NCBI GenBank assembly: GCA_023415575.1 | Contig: JAEZKF010000010.1 | Location: forward strand, 1-15,352 | From: Bacillota bacterium | GTDB lineage: Bacteria > Bacillota > Clostridia > Oscillospirales > Ruminococcaceae | DNA length: 15,352 bases | Direction: 5' to 3' | Part shown: in pieces, positions 6,363 through 14,193 of the stretch | Layout of the letters: each line of letters begins with the position of its first letter | Numbering within the stretch: the stretch's first letter is position 1 | The notes under the pieces: generated by a model | What the model was told of the DNA's origin: nothing | The model's input: only the letters and a program-made list of their open reading frames with translations | Databases searched by the model: none | Translations under genes and position numbers: made by a program

Positions 6363-6413
6363 ATAAGTAGTCAGATGCATCTGCATTATAATCAATTTTG
6401 ATTTTGAAAATTG
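6363..6413 (+). promoter_or_regulatory. Promoter with a 12-bp palindromic operator upstream of cargo 1
   Basis: Consensus TATAAT (6387-6392) has a weak -35 near 6363-6369. A perfect palindrome, CAGATGCATCTG (6372-6383), fills the spacer, and CAATTTT/AAAATTG arms (6393-6399, 6407-6413) flank the expected RNA start. The placement suggests tight repression, perhaps by the XRE protein. Confidence 0.45.
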
Positions 6414-6426
6414 GATGGAGTTATTG

Positions 6427-6552
6427 ATGGGCAATATCCCCATTTATCATCATCGCATACCGCGAACTTATATGAAGCCATGGTGCTTTTCAAACAATTC
6501 AATATGGAGTCCCAAACTGGTTTCTAAGCCTGGGCATATATATCGATCATAA
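6427..6552 (+). CDS. Possible 41-aa ORF leading the methyltransferase operon
   Basis: The ORF starts MGNIPIYHHRIPRTYMKPWC. GGAG lies 6 nt before the ATG, and it follows a TATAAT promoter by about 35 nt. The peptide is rich in His, Arg, Pro and Trp and matches no family I know. It ends 67 nt before the methyltransferase. It could be a leader, a tiny regulator, a truncated gene remnant, or chance. Confidence 0.3.
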   Translation: MGNIPIYHHRIPRTYMKPWCFSNNSIWSPKLVSKPGHIYRS

Positions 6553-6563
6553 TTGCATACTTG

Positions 6564-6575
6564 ACGATATATCGT
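6564..6575. promoter_or_regulatory. 12-bp palindrome 45 nt before the methyltransferase start
   Basis: ACGATATATCGT is self-complementary and overlaps a TTGACG (6561-6566) that could be a -35, although no good -10 follows at the right spacing. The core ATATATCG also occurs near 6538-6545. Restriction-modification operons often carry such sites for control proteins or for the methyltransferase itself. Confidence 0.35.
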
Positions 6576-6619
6576 ACTCGTACCAAACGAAATGATGAAC
6601 TGTATTTGGGGGAAACTAA

Positions 6620-7600
6620 ATGCCTTTAGATAAAGATAAAACAACATATTCCGTAGTATCATACTTTTGCGGGTGCGGGGGTATGGATTTGGGGTTCCGT
6701 GGCGCTTTCACATATCGTGACGAAACATACGAGAAACTACCGTTTGAAATTACTGCTGCGTATGACAACAGTGTCCCATGTATTGAGACATATAATCGAT
6801 ATTTCGGCGACCATGCTAAGTTAGCGGATCTATCTACTGTGGAGGCAAAAAACATTAGGGCAGCGGATTTGCTAATTGGCGGTTTTCCGTGCCAGGAGTT
6901 TTCATCGTGTGGTCCCCTAGGCGGATTGGAGTCCGAGCGCGGGCAGCTATATAAAGCGCTTATCAGATATATGGAAGAACATAAACCTAAATTGGTAGTT
7001 GCAGAGAATGTCATCAACTTAGAGCGTATGGAAAAGGGAAAGGTCATGGAGACCATCGTCAATGATCTCAGGGATATCGGGACCGGGTACAAAGTTGAGG
7101 TATGGCGTCTTTATGCTCCTGATTACGGCATTCCACAGAGACGGACGAGGCTGTTCTTTGTCTGCGTTAGAAATGACCTAAGAGGTTTCCCTTCAATACC
7201 GGAAGCAGACTTCACTCATGCGCACCGTAGCATTGAGTGGGCAATCGGCGACCTGACGGAAGTGACGGACGAAAGCGTTCCTAACCAGAGCCAGTACTTC
7301 GGGGCGTCACGCGCCAAGCGGGGTAATGGGCAGGGCGACGAAAACAACCACAAAGAAAAACCCGCCTATACAATCCGAGCAAACCCGAAATCAAGGGTAC
7401 AGTTTCACTACTCACTCAACCGTAGGCTGACAGTTAGGGAATGTGCGAGGATTCAGACCTTCCCGGACGATTTTATTTTTACACATAAGCCGACATCCAG
7501 CATATCGCAAATCGGCAACGCAGTGCCGCCAGTACTAGCGTATCGCGTGGCGACCTCAGTCGCTAACTATATGAAAACACTATATAAAGATGAGGTGTAG
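6620..7600 (+). CDS. DNA (cytosine-5-)-methyltransferase
   Basis: The 326-aa enzyme has all key C5-methyltransferase motifs in canonical order: motif I FCGCGGMDLGF (16-26, SAM binding), motif IV GGFPCQEFS with catalytic Cys91, motif VI ENV (129-131), motif VIII QRRTR (173-177), motif IX RECARIQTFPDDF and motif X QIGNAVPP near the C-terminus. It transfers methyl from S-adenosylmethionine to cytosine C5 at a target site set by the short region between motifs VIII and IX (about 185-262). It looks intact. GGGGGA lies a few bases before the ATG. It is the first large gene of a four-gene unit and ends 3 nt before the ATPase gene, so it most likely marks self DNA for the system encoded by the next genes. 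Confidence 0.95.
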   Translation: MPLDKDKTTYSVVSYFCGCGGMDLGFRGAFTYRDETYEKLPFEITAAYDNSVPCIETYNRYFGDHAKLADLSTVEAKNIRAADLLIGGFPCQEFSSCGPLGGLESERGQLYKALIRYMEEHKPKLVVAENVINLERMEKGKVMETIVNDLRDIGTGYKVEVWRLYAPDYGIPQRRTRLFFVCVRNDLRGFPSIPEADFTHAHRSIEWAIGDLTEVTDESVPNQSQYFGASRAKRGNGQGDENNHKEKPAYTIRANPKSRVQFHYSLNRRLTVRECARIQTFPDDFIFTHKPTSSISQIGNAVPPVLAYRVATSVANYMKTLYKDEV

Positions 7601-7603
7601 CGG

Positions 7604-9988
7604 ATGGAAACTTACATCAGTCCCGTGGATATCACCCCAAAACCACGAATACTGAGGACGCTCGGCGACATTCCATTTCAGCCCTGGCAGTGTCTTGCGG
7701 AGTTAATTGACAATTCTATCGACGCATTTCTCGCGGCCGAGGCGGATACCACAGAAGGCAAAGAGCAAAAGATCGTAGTCAATTGGTCGAACGACTCGGT
7801 CGCAGCCAGCGACCGCACGGTGGAGGTTTCTGACAACGCTCGCGGTATGACCCTCGAACAACTTCAGAACGCCGTTACTGCCGGTTATACCAGTAACGAC
7901 CCTGTCGAGAACCTCGGGCTTTTTGGCATGGGTTTTAATATTGCAACCGCACGTCTTGGCGAGGTTACGACTATTCGATCAACGCGTGCTGGTGACCCCG
8001 AATGGGTTGAGCTGATGATTGACTTCGCCGAGTTGATTCGGTCGAAGCGGTTCCTGGCGCCAGTGAGGATGATGCCTAAGGATAACCCCGAAGAATCGGG
8101 AACAAAAATCATCATTTCTCGTTTGAAGACGGGTATTGCAGACACTATGAGTGCAAAAGAGGGCGATATCCGAAAGCAGCTTGAATCGATATACACCCCA
8201 CTGCTGACCTCGAAGGACATCATTGTTCTGGTAAAGGGGCGGCAACTTTCGCCCCGTAACCATTGCGTCTGGTCGGATTCCCGCTATGTGGTCTATAACC
8301 AAGCGAATGTACCCGCCCGAGTGGACATTGACCGAGACCTTGGGCATTCTCTGTTCGATGTAGAGCGCAATCGCTACCTAACAGAGGACGAGGCCGAGCC
8401 ATTCTACGCCGCACAATCCAACGGCGAACCGTTACCGGATAACATCGTAGAGCGGAGCAAACGCCTGACCGGTTGGCTGGGCATTCAGCGTTATGCAGAC
8501 CCGAACGATTTTGGTATTGACTTCGTTCGTAACGGGCGCAAAATTCTGATCTCGGACAAATCCTTTTTCTATTATGAGAACATCGTCACAGGGTTGAAGG
8601 AACTCCAATACCCCGTTGACCTAGGTACCAGTACCGGTGGTCGTATAGTTGGCGAGCTGCACGTAAATTATCTGTTACCAACCTATCAGAAAAACGACTT
8701 CGACAGGATGGACGAATCCTGGCATCAGACGGTAGATGCGATTTGCGGTGCGGGTCCTTTCCTGCCGCAGCGAAGAAAGGCGATGGGCTTCCCCGATGCC
8801 GCGACCTCCCCGTTAGGTATTCTGGTGAATGCCTATCGTCGTGTTGACGCCGGTACAAAGTGTCTATTCGCACCTAACGACATCGCTAAGCTATACGCCG
8901 CCCAATTCAGGAGCGGCAAGCGTGAGTACATCGACGATACTTTGTGGTGGAAAGCCGCCCAAGAGGAAGACCAGAAGAGAAGCACAGGCGGGTCGAGGTC
9001 TACCACCGCCGTCAACTCCGGCGAAACGCCATCCGACGACCTTGGCTTATACCTCGGGGTTGGTGTGGGTACATCAACAGTCGGCGGTGCGATGACGCCC
9101 TCGATTACACCGACACCTCCGTTGCTAACGCTTCCACTCACACCGCCAACGGAAGTAACCTCCACGCTCGACGAGTTAATCCGCAACTCAAACCCCGTCG
9201 TTCAGCTTACGGGTAAATACAGCTTCGGCGTCGCCGCGGCATTAAACGTTCGATCTTATGAGATGAAGACGGGTACGATCCTTGCTAGGGGCGAGCGAAA
9301 GCCTTGCTTCTTCACATCAGCTGGCATCGAATGCAGTTTTGTGTACGATCCCATGCATCCCGTACTTGCGCAGTTCCCCATCGCACCTAAAGAACTGTTA
9401 CTCCAATACCTAGCGGAGAAACTCAAAGCGAGGGACAACCTTTCTGACGTAGTAGAGGTGTTCGCTGCGCTTGTCCAAAACTCCATGCCCGAGGCGAAAA
9501 TCGACCGTCAATCCTTGCAAGACAGGGCAGCGAAGGCGTTCGCCACATTGAGGGAAAAGATGGTCGACGCATTAAAACCGAAGGCCGTCAATGTACTGCG
9601 GTGCATCCACGAATCGACGGGCGACGTGGAAGACACGGTCAACCGAATGCTCTTCAACCCGACGCTAATTCGAAATTTTCAAGCGTGTGAAGAAAGTGGA
9701 TATGACGCCCTTGAGTACGTACCAGAAAAGGCCTTGTTACGTGTGGTAGATAGATTTCCTGAGCTGATCTTTGATGGCAATGTAGTCACGGCCCCGTATA
9801 TGAGTATCAACTTCACCGATGACAAGGCGACGGAACGGAGCCGTAATGAGTCCAAAGAGCGGGTGATGTCGTTCTTAAAGGACACCCTACGGGTAATGAC
9901 AAATACCAGTTTCGGGCAACGTGACTTGAAGAATGAGTTGTCACGCGCCTCGTTGAGTATAGACTTTTTGCTTGGGGAGTTGGTGTGA
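7604..9988 (+). CDS. GHKL (MORC/MutL/Hsp90-type) ATPase
   Basis: The 794-aa protein has a clear GHKL ATP-binding fold: N-box ELIDNSIDAF (Glu33, Asn37), G1 box DNARGM (77-82), G2 box GLFGMGFNIA (105-114) and G3-like SGTKIII (165-171). A transducer-like region follows to about 400. Then comes a Gly/Pro/Thr-rich linker (about 480-525, GVGVGTSTVGG and PPLLTLPLTPP) and an unrecognised C-terminal domain (about 530-794). Prokaryotic MORC-like ATPases occur in restriction-modification operons and are thought to clamp or remodel DNA on ATP binding. GAGGTG lies 6 nt before the ATG. The gene overlaps the next by one base (TGATG). The ATPase motifs are intact; the role as DNA clamp or sensor is inferred from the family. 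Confidence 0.85.
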   Translation: METYISPVDITPKPRILRTLGDIPFQPWQCLAELIDNSIDAFLAAEADTTEGKEQKIVVNWSNDSVAASDRTVEVSDNARGMTLEQLQNAVTAGYTSNDPVENLGLFGMGFNIATARLGEVTTIRSTRAGDPEWVELMIDFAELIRSKRFLAPVRMMPKDNPEESGTKIIISRLKTGIADTMSAKEGDIRKQLESIYTPLLTSKDIIVLVKGRQLSPRNHCVWSDSRYVVYNQANVPARVDIDRDLGHSLFDVERNRYLTEDEAEPFYAAQSNGEPLPDNIVERSKRLTGWLGIQRYADPNDFGIDFVRNGRKILISDKSFFYYENIVTGLKELQYPVDLGTSTGGRIVGELHVNYLLPTYQKNDFDRMDESWHQTVDAICGAGPFLPQRRKAMGFPDAATSPLGILVNAYRRVDAGTKCLFAPNDIAKLYAAQFRSGKREYIDDTLWWKAAQEEDQKRSTGGSRSTTAVNSGETPSDDLGLYLGVGVGTSTVGGAMTPSITPTPPLLTLPLTPPTEVTSTLDELIRNSNPVVQLTGKYSFGVAAALNVRSYEMKTGTILARGERKPCFFTSAGIECSFVYDPMHPVLAQFPIAPKELLLQYLAEKLKARDNLSDVVEVFAALVQNSMPEAKIDRQSLQDRAAKAFATLREKMVDALKPKAVNVLRCIHESTGDVEDTVNRMLFNPTLIRNFQACEESGYDALEYVPEKALLRVVDRFPELIFDGNVVTAPYMSINFTDDKATERSRNESKERVMSFLKDTLRVMTNTSFGQRDLKNELSRASLSIDFLLGELV

Positions 9989-11646
9989 TGAACTTTTACA
10001 CGCCGGACATTTCCGAGGGCAACAATTGGAAAGGTCTTGTCCGCGCTGTGGCCAGGATGATGTTGCATATTGGATGGAAAGACACCGCTGTGATTGACGG
10101 TGCCGGCGATATGGGCGGCGACGTGTTGGCCACCCGCGCTGAAGGCGGTAAGATAAAGTCTTGGGTCGTACAGTCCAAAGCCGTAACTGGTGATCGCTAT
10201 ATCGGCTCCAACGCGATGAACGAAGCGATCTTCGCGCTGTCCTTCTACGGTGCGGATGTTGCAGTTGTCGCAACCAACGGGGAGTTCACCCAGACCGCCA
10301 AAACCAGACAGAAGAATCTTGAGGAGAATGGTTACACCCTGAAGCTCTGGAACGGAGCTTTCATCAGCAATATCATCGAGCAAATGCCTACCGACAGCGC
10401 TGCGCTCCGTGAACTTCGCCCTTATCAAGACGGCATCGTCAACAAAGTTATACAGACTTATGATGAAGGTGGTAAGAAAGCGTTATATATCGTCGCGACG
10501 GGTTTAGGAAAAACTGTGATCGCCGCGACCATTGCGAAGAAACTCTGGGAACGCGGTTGCCGCCGCATCCTTGTACTCTGCCACCAAACTGATTTGGCGC
10601 AACAATTGGAGCAGGGCTTCTGGCCGCAACTGTCCAAGGACGTTCCCACATCCGTCTTCTTCAACGGAATACCGCCGAGGGACACCGAGGGCGTGTCGTT
10701 CGGGTTGTACCAAAGCTTGTATGGATACCTGCCAGGCATTGAGGAAGACCGCTTCGATGCGGTTATCATCGATGAGGCGCACCATGCGATGGCGTATGGA
10801 TTCCGCGCTTGTCTTGAACATCTTAAACCGAGATTCCTTATCGGAATGACCGCCACCCCCTGGCGGGGCGACGGACAAAACCTAACAACCATATTCGGTG
10901 AGCCGCTAGCGAAGGTTTCCCTTGTTGATGGCATGGCGATGGGCTATCTGTCTAAGGTTGACTATCGCATTCTCTGCGACAACGTAGACTGGGATGGGAT
11001 GAAAAGCATCAGCAAAAATAAGCTTACCATCAAGGATTTGAATAAACGCCTTTTTCTACCCCAACGCGACGAAGCGGTAATTGCAGAGATTCAAAGCATC
11101 GCAAAAACAGTTCCTACTCCGAGGATTGCGATCTTCTCGCCCTCCATCGAACACAGTAATCGTTTCGCGGCAATGCTGTCCGCCGCCGGAATACCAACCG
11201 CCGCTCTGTCTACCTCGGACAAGGCCGAACGCCGTAAAAGGCTGCTCGGCTTCTCCACCGGCAGCTACAGCGCGGTCACTGCGGTAGATGTGATGAACGA
11301 GGGTATCGACATACCGGATGTAAACATTTTGGTGTTCCTTCGAGCCACGCACTCACGGCGCATATTTGTACAGCAGTTAGGTCGGGGGCTGCGGCTTTCC
11401 GGAAGCAAGGACAAGGTTATCGTTCTTGACTTTGTATCAGATATACGCCGGATGGCAGAGATGATCGAGATGAATAACGAGGGAAAGGCGAAAGGAAGCG
11501 AAAAAGAAGTATTGTTTTTGGAGCAAGGATTTGTTTCCTTCTCTAACTCCATAGTAGAGCAGTTTGTGAATGTATGGATTGAGGACGTGGCTGACCTCAG
11601 CGGTTCTGACGATGAGGTCAAGCTGACGTTCCCGGAGGGGTTCTAA
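9988..11646 (+). CDS. Mrr-like nuclease domain fused to an SF2 (DEAH) helicase
   Basis: The N-terminal 130 residues look like an Mrr-type PD-(D/E)XK nuclease: NNWKGLVRAVARMM helix, then GDMGGDV (Asp45) and, after a strand, VVQSKAV (Gln62, Lys64). The helicase follows: Walker A VATGLGKT (169-176), DEAH box at 262-265, TATP near 288, and a C-terminal RecA lobe with GIDIPDV and motif VI QQLGRGLR (about 460-468). It would use ATP to translocate on DNA and cut it, acting as the restriction arm opposite the methyltransferase. ATG 9988 is chosen because GGGGAG lies 8 nt upstream and the start overlaps the previous stop by one base; GTG 9985 is the alternative. The stop overlaps the next ATG (TAATG). 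Nuclease activity is inferred from the motif only. Confidence 0.85.
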   Translation: MNFYTPDISEGNNWKGLVRAVARMMLHIGWKDTAVIDGAGDMGGDVLATRAEGGKIKSWVVQSKAVTGDRYIGSNAMNEAIFALSFYGADVAVVATNGEFTQTAKTRQKNLEENGYTLKLWNGAFISNIIEQMPTDSAALRELRPYQDGIVNKVIQTYDEGGKKALYIVATGLGKTVIAATIAKKLWERGCRRILVLCHQTDLAQQLEQGFWPQLSKDVPTSVFFNGIPPRDTEGVSFGLYQSLYGYLPGIEEDRFDAVIIDEAHHAMAYGFRACLEHLKPRFLIGMTATPWRGDGQNLTTIFGEPLAKVSLVDGMAMGYLSKVDYRILCDNVDWDGMKSISKNKLTIKDLNKRLFLPQRDEAVIAEIQSIAKTVPTPRIAIFSPSIEHSNRFAAMLSAAGIPTAALSTSDKAERRKRLLGFSTGSYSAVTAVDVMNEGIDIPDVNILVFLRATHSRRIFVQQLGRGLRLSGSKDKVIVLDFVSDIRRMAEMIEMNNEGKAKGSEKEVLFLEQGFVSFSNSIVEQFVNVWIEDVADLSGSDDEVKLTFPEGF

Positions 11647-12215
11647 TGGCTAAAGCGTTACCGAATGAAGTCGCGGCGCGTATTCAGCGGTCAATTTTTA
11701 TGAAGGCTGACGAGTATTGCTATGCCTTACGGGGTCGTGTCGAAAACGGGCGTTTTATGGATGACCTGGTTGATGACCCGGAAATCGGCGGTGTAATAAG
11801 GGAATACGTCCAGGGTGGTAAGGTTAGGACGTACATTAAGGACGGCGTTCTGAACGCCTATACCAAGCAAAAAACCAAGCAGATTCTTCGCTCGTACGAC
11901 CCGATACATATCATCTGTCACACCTTTGACGTGGAGGAAGCCTTTATCATGAAACAGGGGGATATTGTCGTGTGCCGTTCCTTAAATGATTGGATATTCG
12001 TCATCGGCAGAGGGACTGTGCTTAAGTGGGAAACTGCGCTCCGAAAAGCTCTCGATTATATCGCCCGCACACCGGGTGTTAGGGCAGAGGGCAGGTATCC
12101 ATCAATATGCCTTCAGCTCGCAGTCATCAACGACGATATTACCGAGGGAGATAAGACACAGATTGCCAGTGCGCTCGCTGCCGTAGATGTTAAGGTTTTC
12201 TTTTGCTCAGCTTAA
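11646..12215 (+). CDS. Uncharacterised 189-aa protein, last gene of the methyltransferase operon
   Basis: I do not recognise this family. The protein is soluble, with no signal peptide or membrane segment. It has an N-terminal helical part (VAARIQRSIFMKADEYCYAL), a middle alpha/beta part with YIKDGVLNAYTKQKTKQIL, then DIVVCRSLNDWIFVIGRG, and a C-terminal strand-helix-strand (ICLQLAVIND to DVKVFFCSA). That ending resembles the last elements of some nuclease or Rossmann-like folds, but no catalytic motif is clear. GGAGGGG lies just before the ATG, and the one-base overlap with the helicase implies coupled translation and a shared function. A second frame remains open for about 25 codons past the stop, so a recent frameshift shortening the C-terminus cannot be excluded. 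Confidence 0.8.
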   Translation: MAKALPNEVAARIQRSIFMKADEYCYALRGRVENGRFMDDLVDDPEIGGVIREYVQGGKVRTYIKDGVLNAYTKQKTKQILRSYDPIHIICHTFDVEEAFIMKQGDIVVCRSLNDWIFVIGRGTVLKWETALRKALDYIARTPGVRAEGRYPSICLQLAVINDDITEGDKTQIASALAAVDVKVFFCSA

Positions 12216-12234
12216 TATTGAGAGGGTGAAATCC

Positions 12235-12290
12235 TACGGCAAGAACGCCCGAAGATTATCGGGGGAATCTATGTTCCAACTTCTGCCGTA
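12235..12290. terminator. Compound hairpin after the methyltransferase operon
   Basis: TACGGCA (12235-12241) pairs with TGCCGTA (12284-12290) and encloses CCCGA/TCGGG (12248-12252, 12259-12263). It follows the last cargo-1 gene by 20 nt. Neither side has a U-tract, so intrinsic termination is uncertain; it may be an RNA 3' end structure or an insertion scar. Confidence 0.3.
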
Positions 12291-12505
12291 ACTCTCAAAT
12301 TCATTGTTAGAAGCGCCTCGTATAGCAACGCCCGTATATAAGCTTTTGCGTCTGTAATCGGATCAGAAGCATGTTTTCGCAGATTCCATAAAGCTGCTTT
12401 CACTTGTGCCGCTGTGAGCCGCGCAAATTGCACCTCAGTAGACCTGTGCGCTCCGGCAATGCGTATGGTAGGCGCTGCTGAAACATTGATGTCGGTGATC
12501 AGGTC
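12269..12505 (-). pseudogene. Truncated copy of the repA (DUF6017-type) 3' end
   Basis: Read leftward it encodes LITDINVSAAPTIRIAG, then QFARLTAAQVKAALWNLRKH and ITDAKAYIRALLYEALLTMN, ending VTAEVGT before a TAG. The same stretch recurs with most residues identical in the gene at the right edge (14873-15352). The 5' side breaks off: an in-frame TAA lies at 12506-12508, homology stops there, and no start codon or Shine-Dalgarno sequence exists. It is about 78 codons of what should be a much longer replication initiator, left between two cargo operons. It also lacks two residues relative to the longer copy. It most likely marks an old end of repA before the second cargo arrived. Confidence 0.85.
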
Positions 12506-12509
12506 TTAA

Positions 12510-12539
12510 TTGACAGCTGGCACTTCCTGCGCTTACGAT
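12510..12539 (+). promoter_or_regulatory. Promoter candidate of the PRTase-DprA-HAD operon
   Basis: Consensus TTGACA (12510-12515), an 18-nt spacer and TACGAT (12534-12539). It starts right where the repA fragment ends and would give a leader of about 110 nt before the ATG at 12657. Confidence 0.45.
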
Positions 12540-12617
12540 ATTATTTAACAGTAAATATCTTTTATATTACATAACGTATATATTACTTTAATTAGGCTCA
12601 AACGCTTTTCATGAAAA

Positions 12618-12631
12618 AATTGTATACAATT
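12618..12631. promoter_or_regulatory. 14-bp perfect palindrome in the leader of cargo 2
   Basis: AATTGTATACAATT is fully self-complementary and lies 26 nt before the first cargo-2 start codon. It includes a TATACA that could be a second -10, although no good -35 is seen. It is a likely operator for a dimeric repressor, or an RNA hairpin just ahead of the Shine-Dalgarno sequence. Confidence 0.4.
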
Positions 12632-12656
12632 ATGTGTGAAGATATTGGAGGGCAAG

Positions 12657-13211
12657 ATGTTACTGTTTAATAGTCTTCGGTGTGCGTCTAAAGGTATTTG
12701 GTATATAAGAGATTATCACCCGTATAATTCGGGTAAACAAGATGAATTTGATAGAATGATTATGAACTTAAAAAATTATGAATCTGAAGGCTGGAAGCAA
12801 AGAAAACAAAAAGAGGCCGAGAACCATTTCTTTGAAAGACTAACGAAAATAATAAATACTAATTATCCTGCGAAAATTCTGGTATGCTATATACCAAGAA
12901 GTAGCGTAGGGGCGGAAAGCCATATTGGTAATGTAGCTAAAAGATTATGCTTAACTATGGATTTAATAGATGGGACGGAATGTCTTTATCGGATTTGCAA
13001 TATTACAACTGCGCACACCACTGGTATCCGTAACGATGGAAGGCATTTGCGGAGTATCCAGATTAAGAATAAACATCTTATAAGAAATTCTTCTGTACTG
13101 TTGTTAGATGACGTTATAACGACGGGGCAATCCATGAGTGAGTGTGGGATGCTATTACTTAATGAAGGTGCTAAGGAAGTAATTGGACTAGGAATGGGGT
13201 TAACAGTCTAG
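12657..13211 (+). CDS. ComF-like phosphoribosyltransferase
   Basis: The 184-aa protein carries the type I phosphoribosyltransferase signature VLLLDDVITTGQSM (147-160), whose acidic pair Asp151-Asp152 and TTG loop bind the ribose-phosphate of PRPP. VCYIPRSS (76-83) matches the strand and turn before the PPi loop, and RNDGRH...SI resembles the flexible catalytic loop. The N-terminal 60 residues (YIRDYHPY, then a charged helix) look specific to this subgroup. The substrate base is unknown. ATG 12657 is chosen because GGAGGG lies directly upstream; the longer GTG start at 12636 would place that Shine-Dalgarno sequence inside the gene. It leads a three-gene unit with DprA-like and HAD genes, which suggests a nucleotide-processing pathway rather than purine salvage. 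Confidence 0.8.
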   Translation: MLLFNSLRCASKGIWYIRDYHPYNSGKQDEFDRMIMNLKNYESEGWKQRKQKEAENHFFERLTKIINTNYPAKILVCYIPRSSVGAESHIGNVAKRLCLTMDLIDGTECLYRICNITTAHTTGIRNDGRHLRSIQIKNKHLIRNSSVLLLDDVITTGQSMSECGMLLLNEGAKEVIGLGMGLTV

Positions 13212-13221
13212 GAGTAATAAA

Positions 13222-14181
13222 ATGAACGAGACCCAAGTAATACAAGCTTTGTTACTGTGCAAGGGTGTCAGCAGAAAAACAGTATATAAAGTGTACAATT
13301 GTTTATTATCGTTTTCAAACCCGGATGAAGTTCTCCGGGTTCTATATGAAGTATTAAGGAATAAAAATGATCTGGTCCACGTTGATTCTTTTGAAGCGAA
13401 ACTTGATCAGGCTAAAGATATGTACCAAAGCGTTGTTGAACAAGGTATAAAGGTTATTAGTATCACGGATTCATTGTATCCTGAGAGATTTAGATTGATC
13501 GATGATCCTCCTGCAATTTTATATTATAAAGGAGACATATCTACGTTCGAAACAAGTAAGAATATAGCTGTAATTGGTACTAGGGAGCCCACCAACCATG
13601 GTGCGAAAATTGCTGAACGTCTCGGAATACAGTTTGCTGAGAAAGGTTGTAATGTTATAAGTGGTTTAGCAATTGGATGTGACACACTAGCTCATAGAGG
13701 CTGCATTAAAGGCGGTGGTAAGACATTGGCCGTCCTACCTGGGGGCTTAGATAATGTGTATCCTTCATCTAACAGGGAGTTGGCTGAAAAAATTCTGGAA
13801 AGCGGTGGTGCTTTAATAAGCGAATACGCCCCGGGGATAAAACCGTTTAAAGGGTACTATATTGAAAGAGATAGATTGCAGAGTGCATTTAGTGAAGTAG
13901 TAGTGGTGGTGGAAACAGATGTCCAGGGCGGCACAATGCATACTGTTAATTTTGCAAAACAACAAAACAAAATTATAGCAGCCTATAAACACCCTCCGCA
14001 TTACTCCTGTGAATCAAAATGTCAAGGTAATATTAAATTAATTGAAAGCGGGGATGCGATTTCGGTAGATAGTGAAGCCAGTATTGTTGAAATAGCAAAG
14101 CTTGCGGACATAAAAAGAAACTCAATCTATCATCCCCAAGAAGATAAACAAAAGCGCCCAGAACAAATGCGGTTTTTTTAA
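13222..14181 (+). CDS. DprA/Smf-like protein (SLOG fold)
   Basis: The 319-aa protein has an N-terminal helical domain (about 1-75) like the HhH/SAM part of DprA. A Rossmann-like SLOG domain follows: VIGTRE (117-122), SGLAIGCDTLAHRG (147-160), PGGLDNVYPSSNREL (173-187), SEYAPG (200-205), then RDRLQSAFSEVVVVVET and GGTMHT (236-241). Housekeeping DprA binds single-stranded DNA and loads RecA during transformation; it usually has a C-terminal winged helix, which I cannot see here. AGGAG overlaps the stop of the phosphoribosyltransferase gene and sits 7 nt before the ATG, so the two are coupled. With its PRTase and HAD neighbours on a mobile element it is more likely a conflict-system sensor or nucleotide-binding protein than the competence DprA. 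Confidence 0.85.
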   Translation: MNETQVIQALLLCKGVSRKTVYKVYNCLLSFSNPDEVLRVLYEVLRNKNDLVHVDSFEAKLDQAKDMYQSVVEQGIKVISITDSLYPERFRLIDDPPAILYYKGDISTFETSKNIAVIGTREPTNHGAKIAERLGIQFAEKGCNVISGLAIGCDTLAHRGCIKGGGKTLAVLPGGLDNVYPSSNRELAEKILESGGALISEYAPGIKPFKGYYIERDRLQSAFSEVVVVVETDVQGGTMHTVNFAKQQNKIIAAYKHPPHYSCESKCQGNIKLIESGDAISVDSEASIVEIAKLADIKRNSIYHPQEDKQKRPEQMRFF

Positions 14182-14193
14182 GGCGGTGTATGA

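Larger units (their letters stand above)
5867..6426. other. AT-rich non-coding stretch upstream of the methyltransferase operon
   Basis: No gene is supported. TTGACA at 5901-5906 has a weak -10 (TAGATA) at a 19-nt spacing. A TATAAT at 6025-6030 lacks a good -35. A strong hairpin follows at 6087-6120. The remainder (6130-6350) shows no recognisable structure apart from AT richness. A promoter-operator cluster begins near 6363. Confidence 0.5.
12216..12656. other. Junction between cargo 1 and cargo 2
   Basis: This stretch holds a compound hairpin (12235-12290), a decayed leftward repA fragment (12269-12505), a rightward promoter (12510-12539) and an AT-rich leader with a palindrome (12618-12631). 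No intact gene is present. Confidence 0.6.

Noticed and set aside
6468..6662. Leftward 64-codon open frame over the methyltransferase start
   Set aside because: It overlaps the real methyltransferase start and its control region and has no Shine-Dalgarno sequence.
9679..10428. Leftward open frame of 249 codons over the ATPase/helicase junction
   Set aside because: It is a shadow of two strongly supported rightward genes and has no domain signal.
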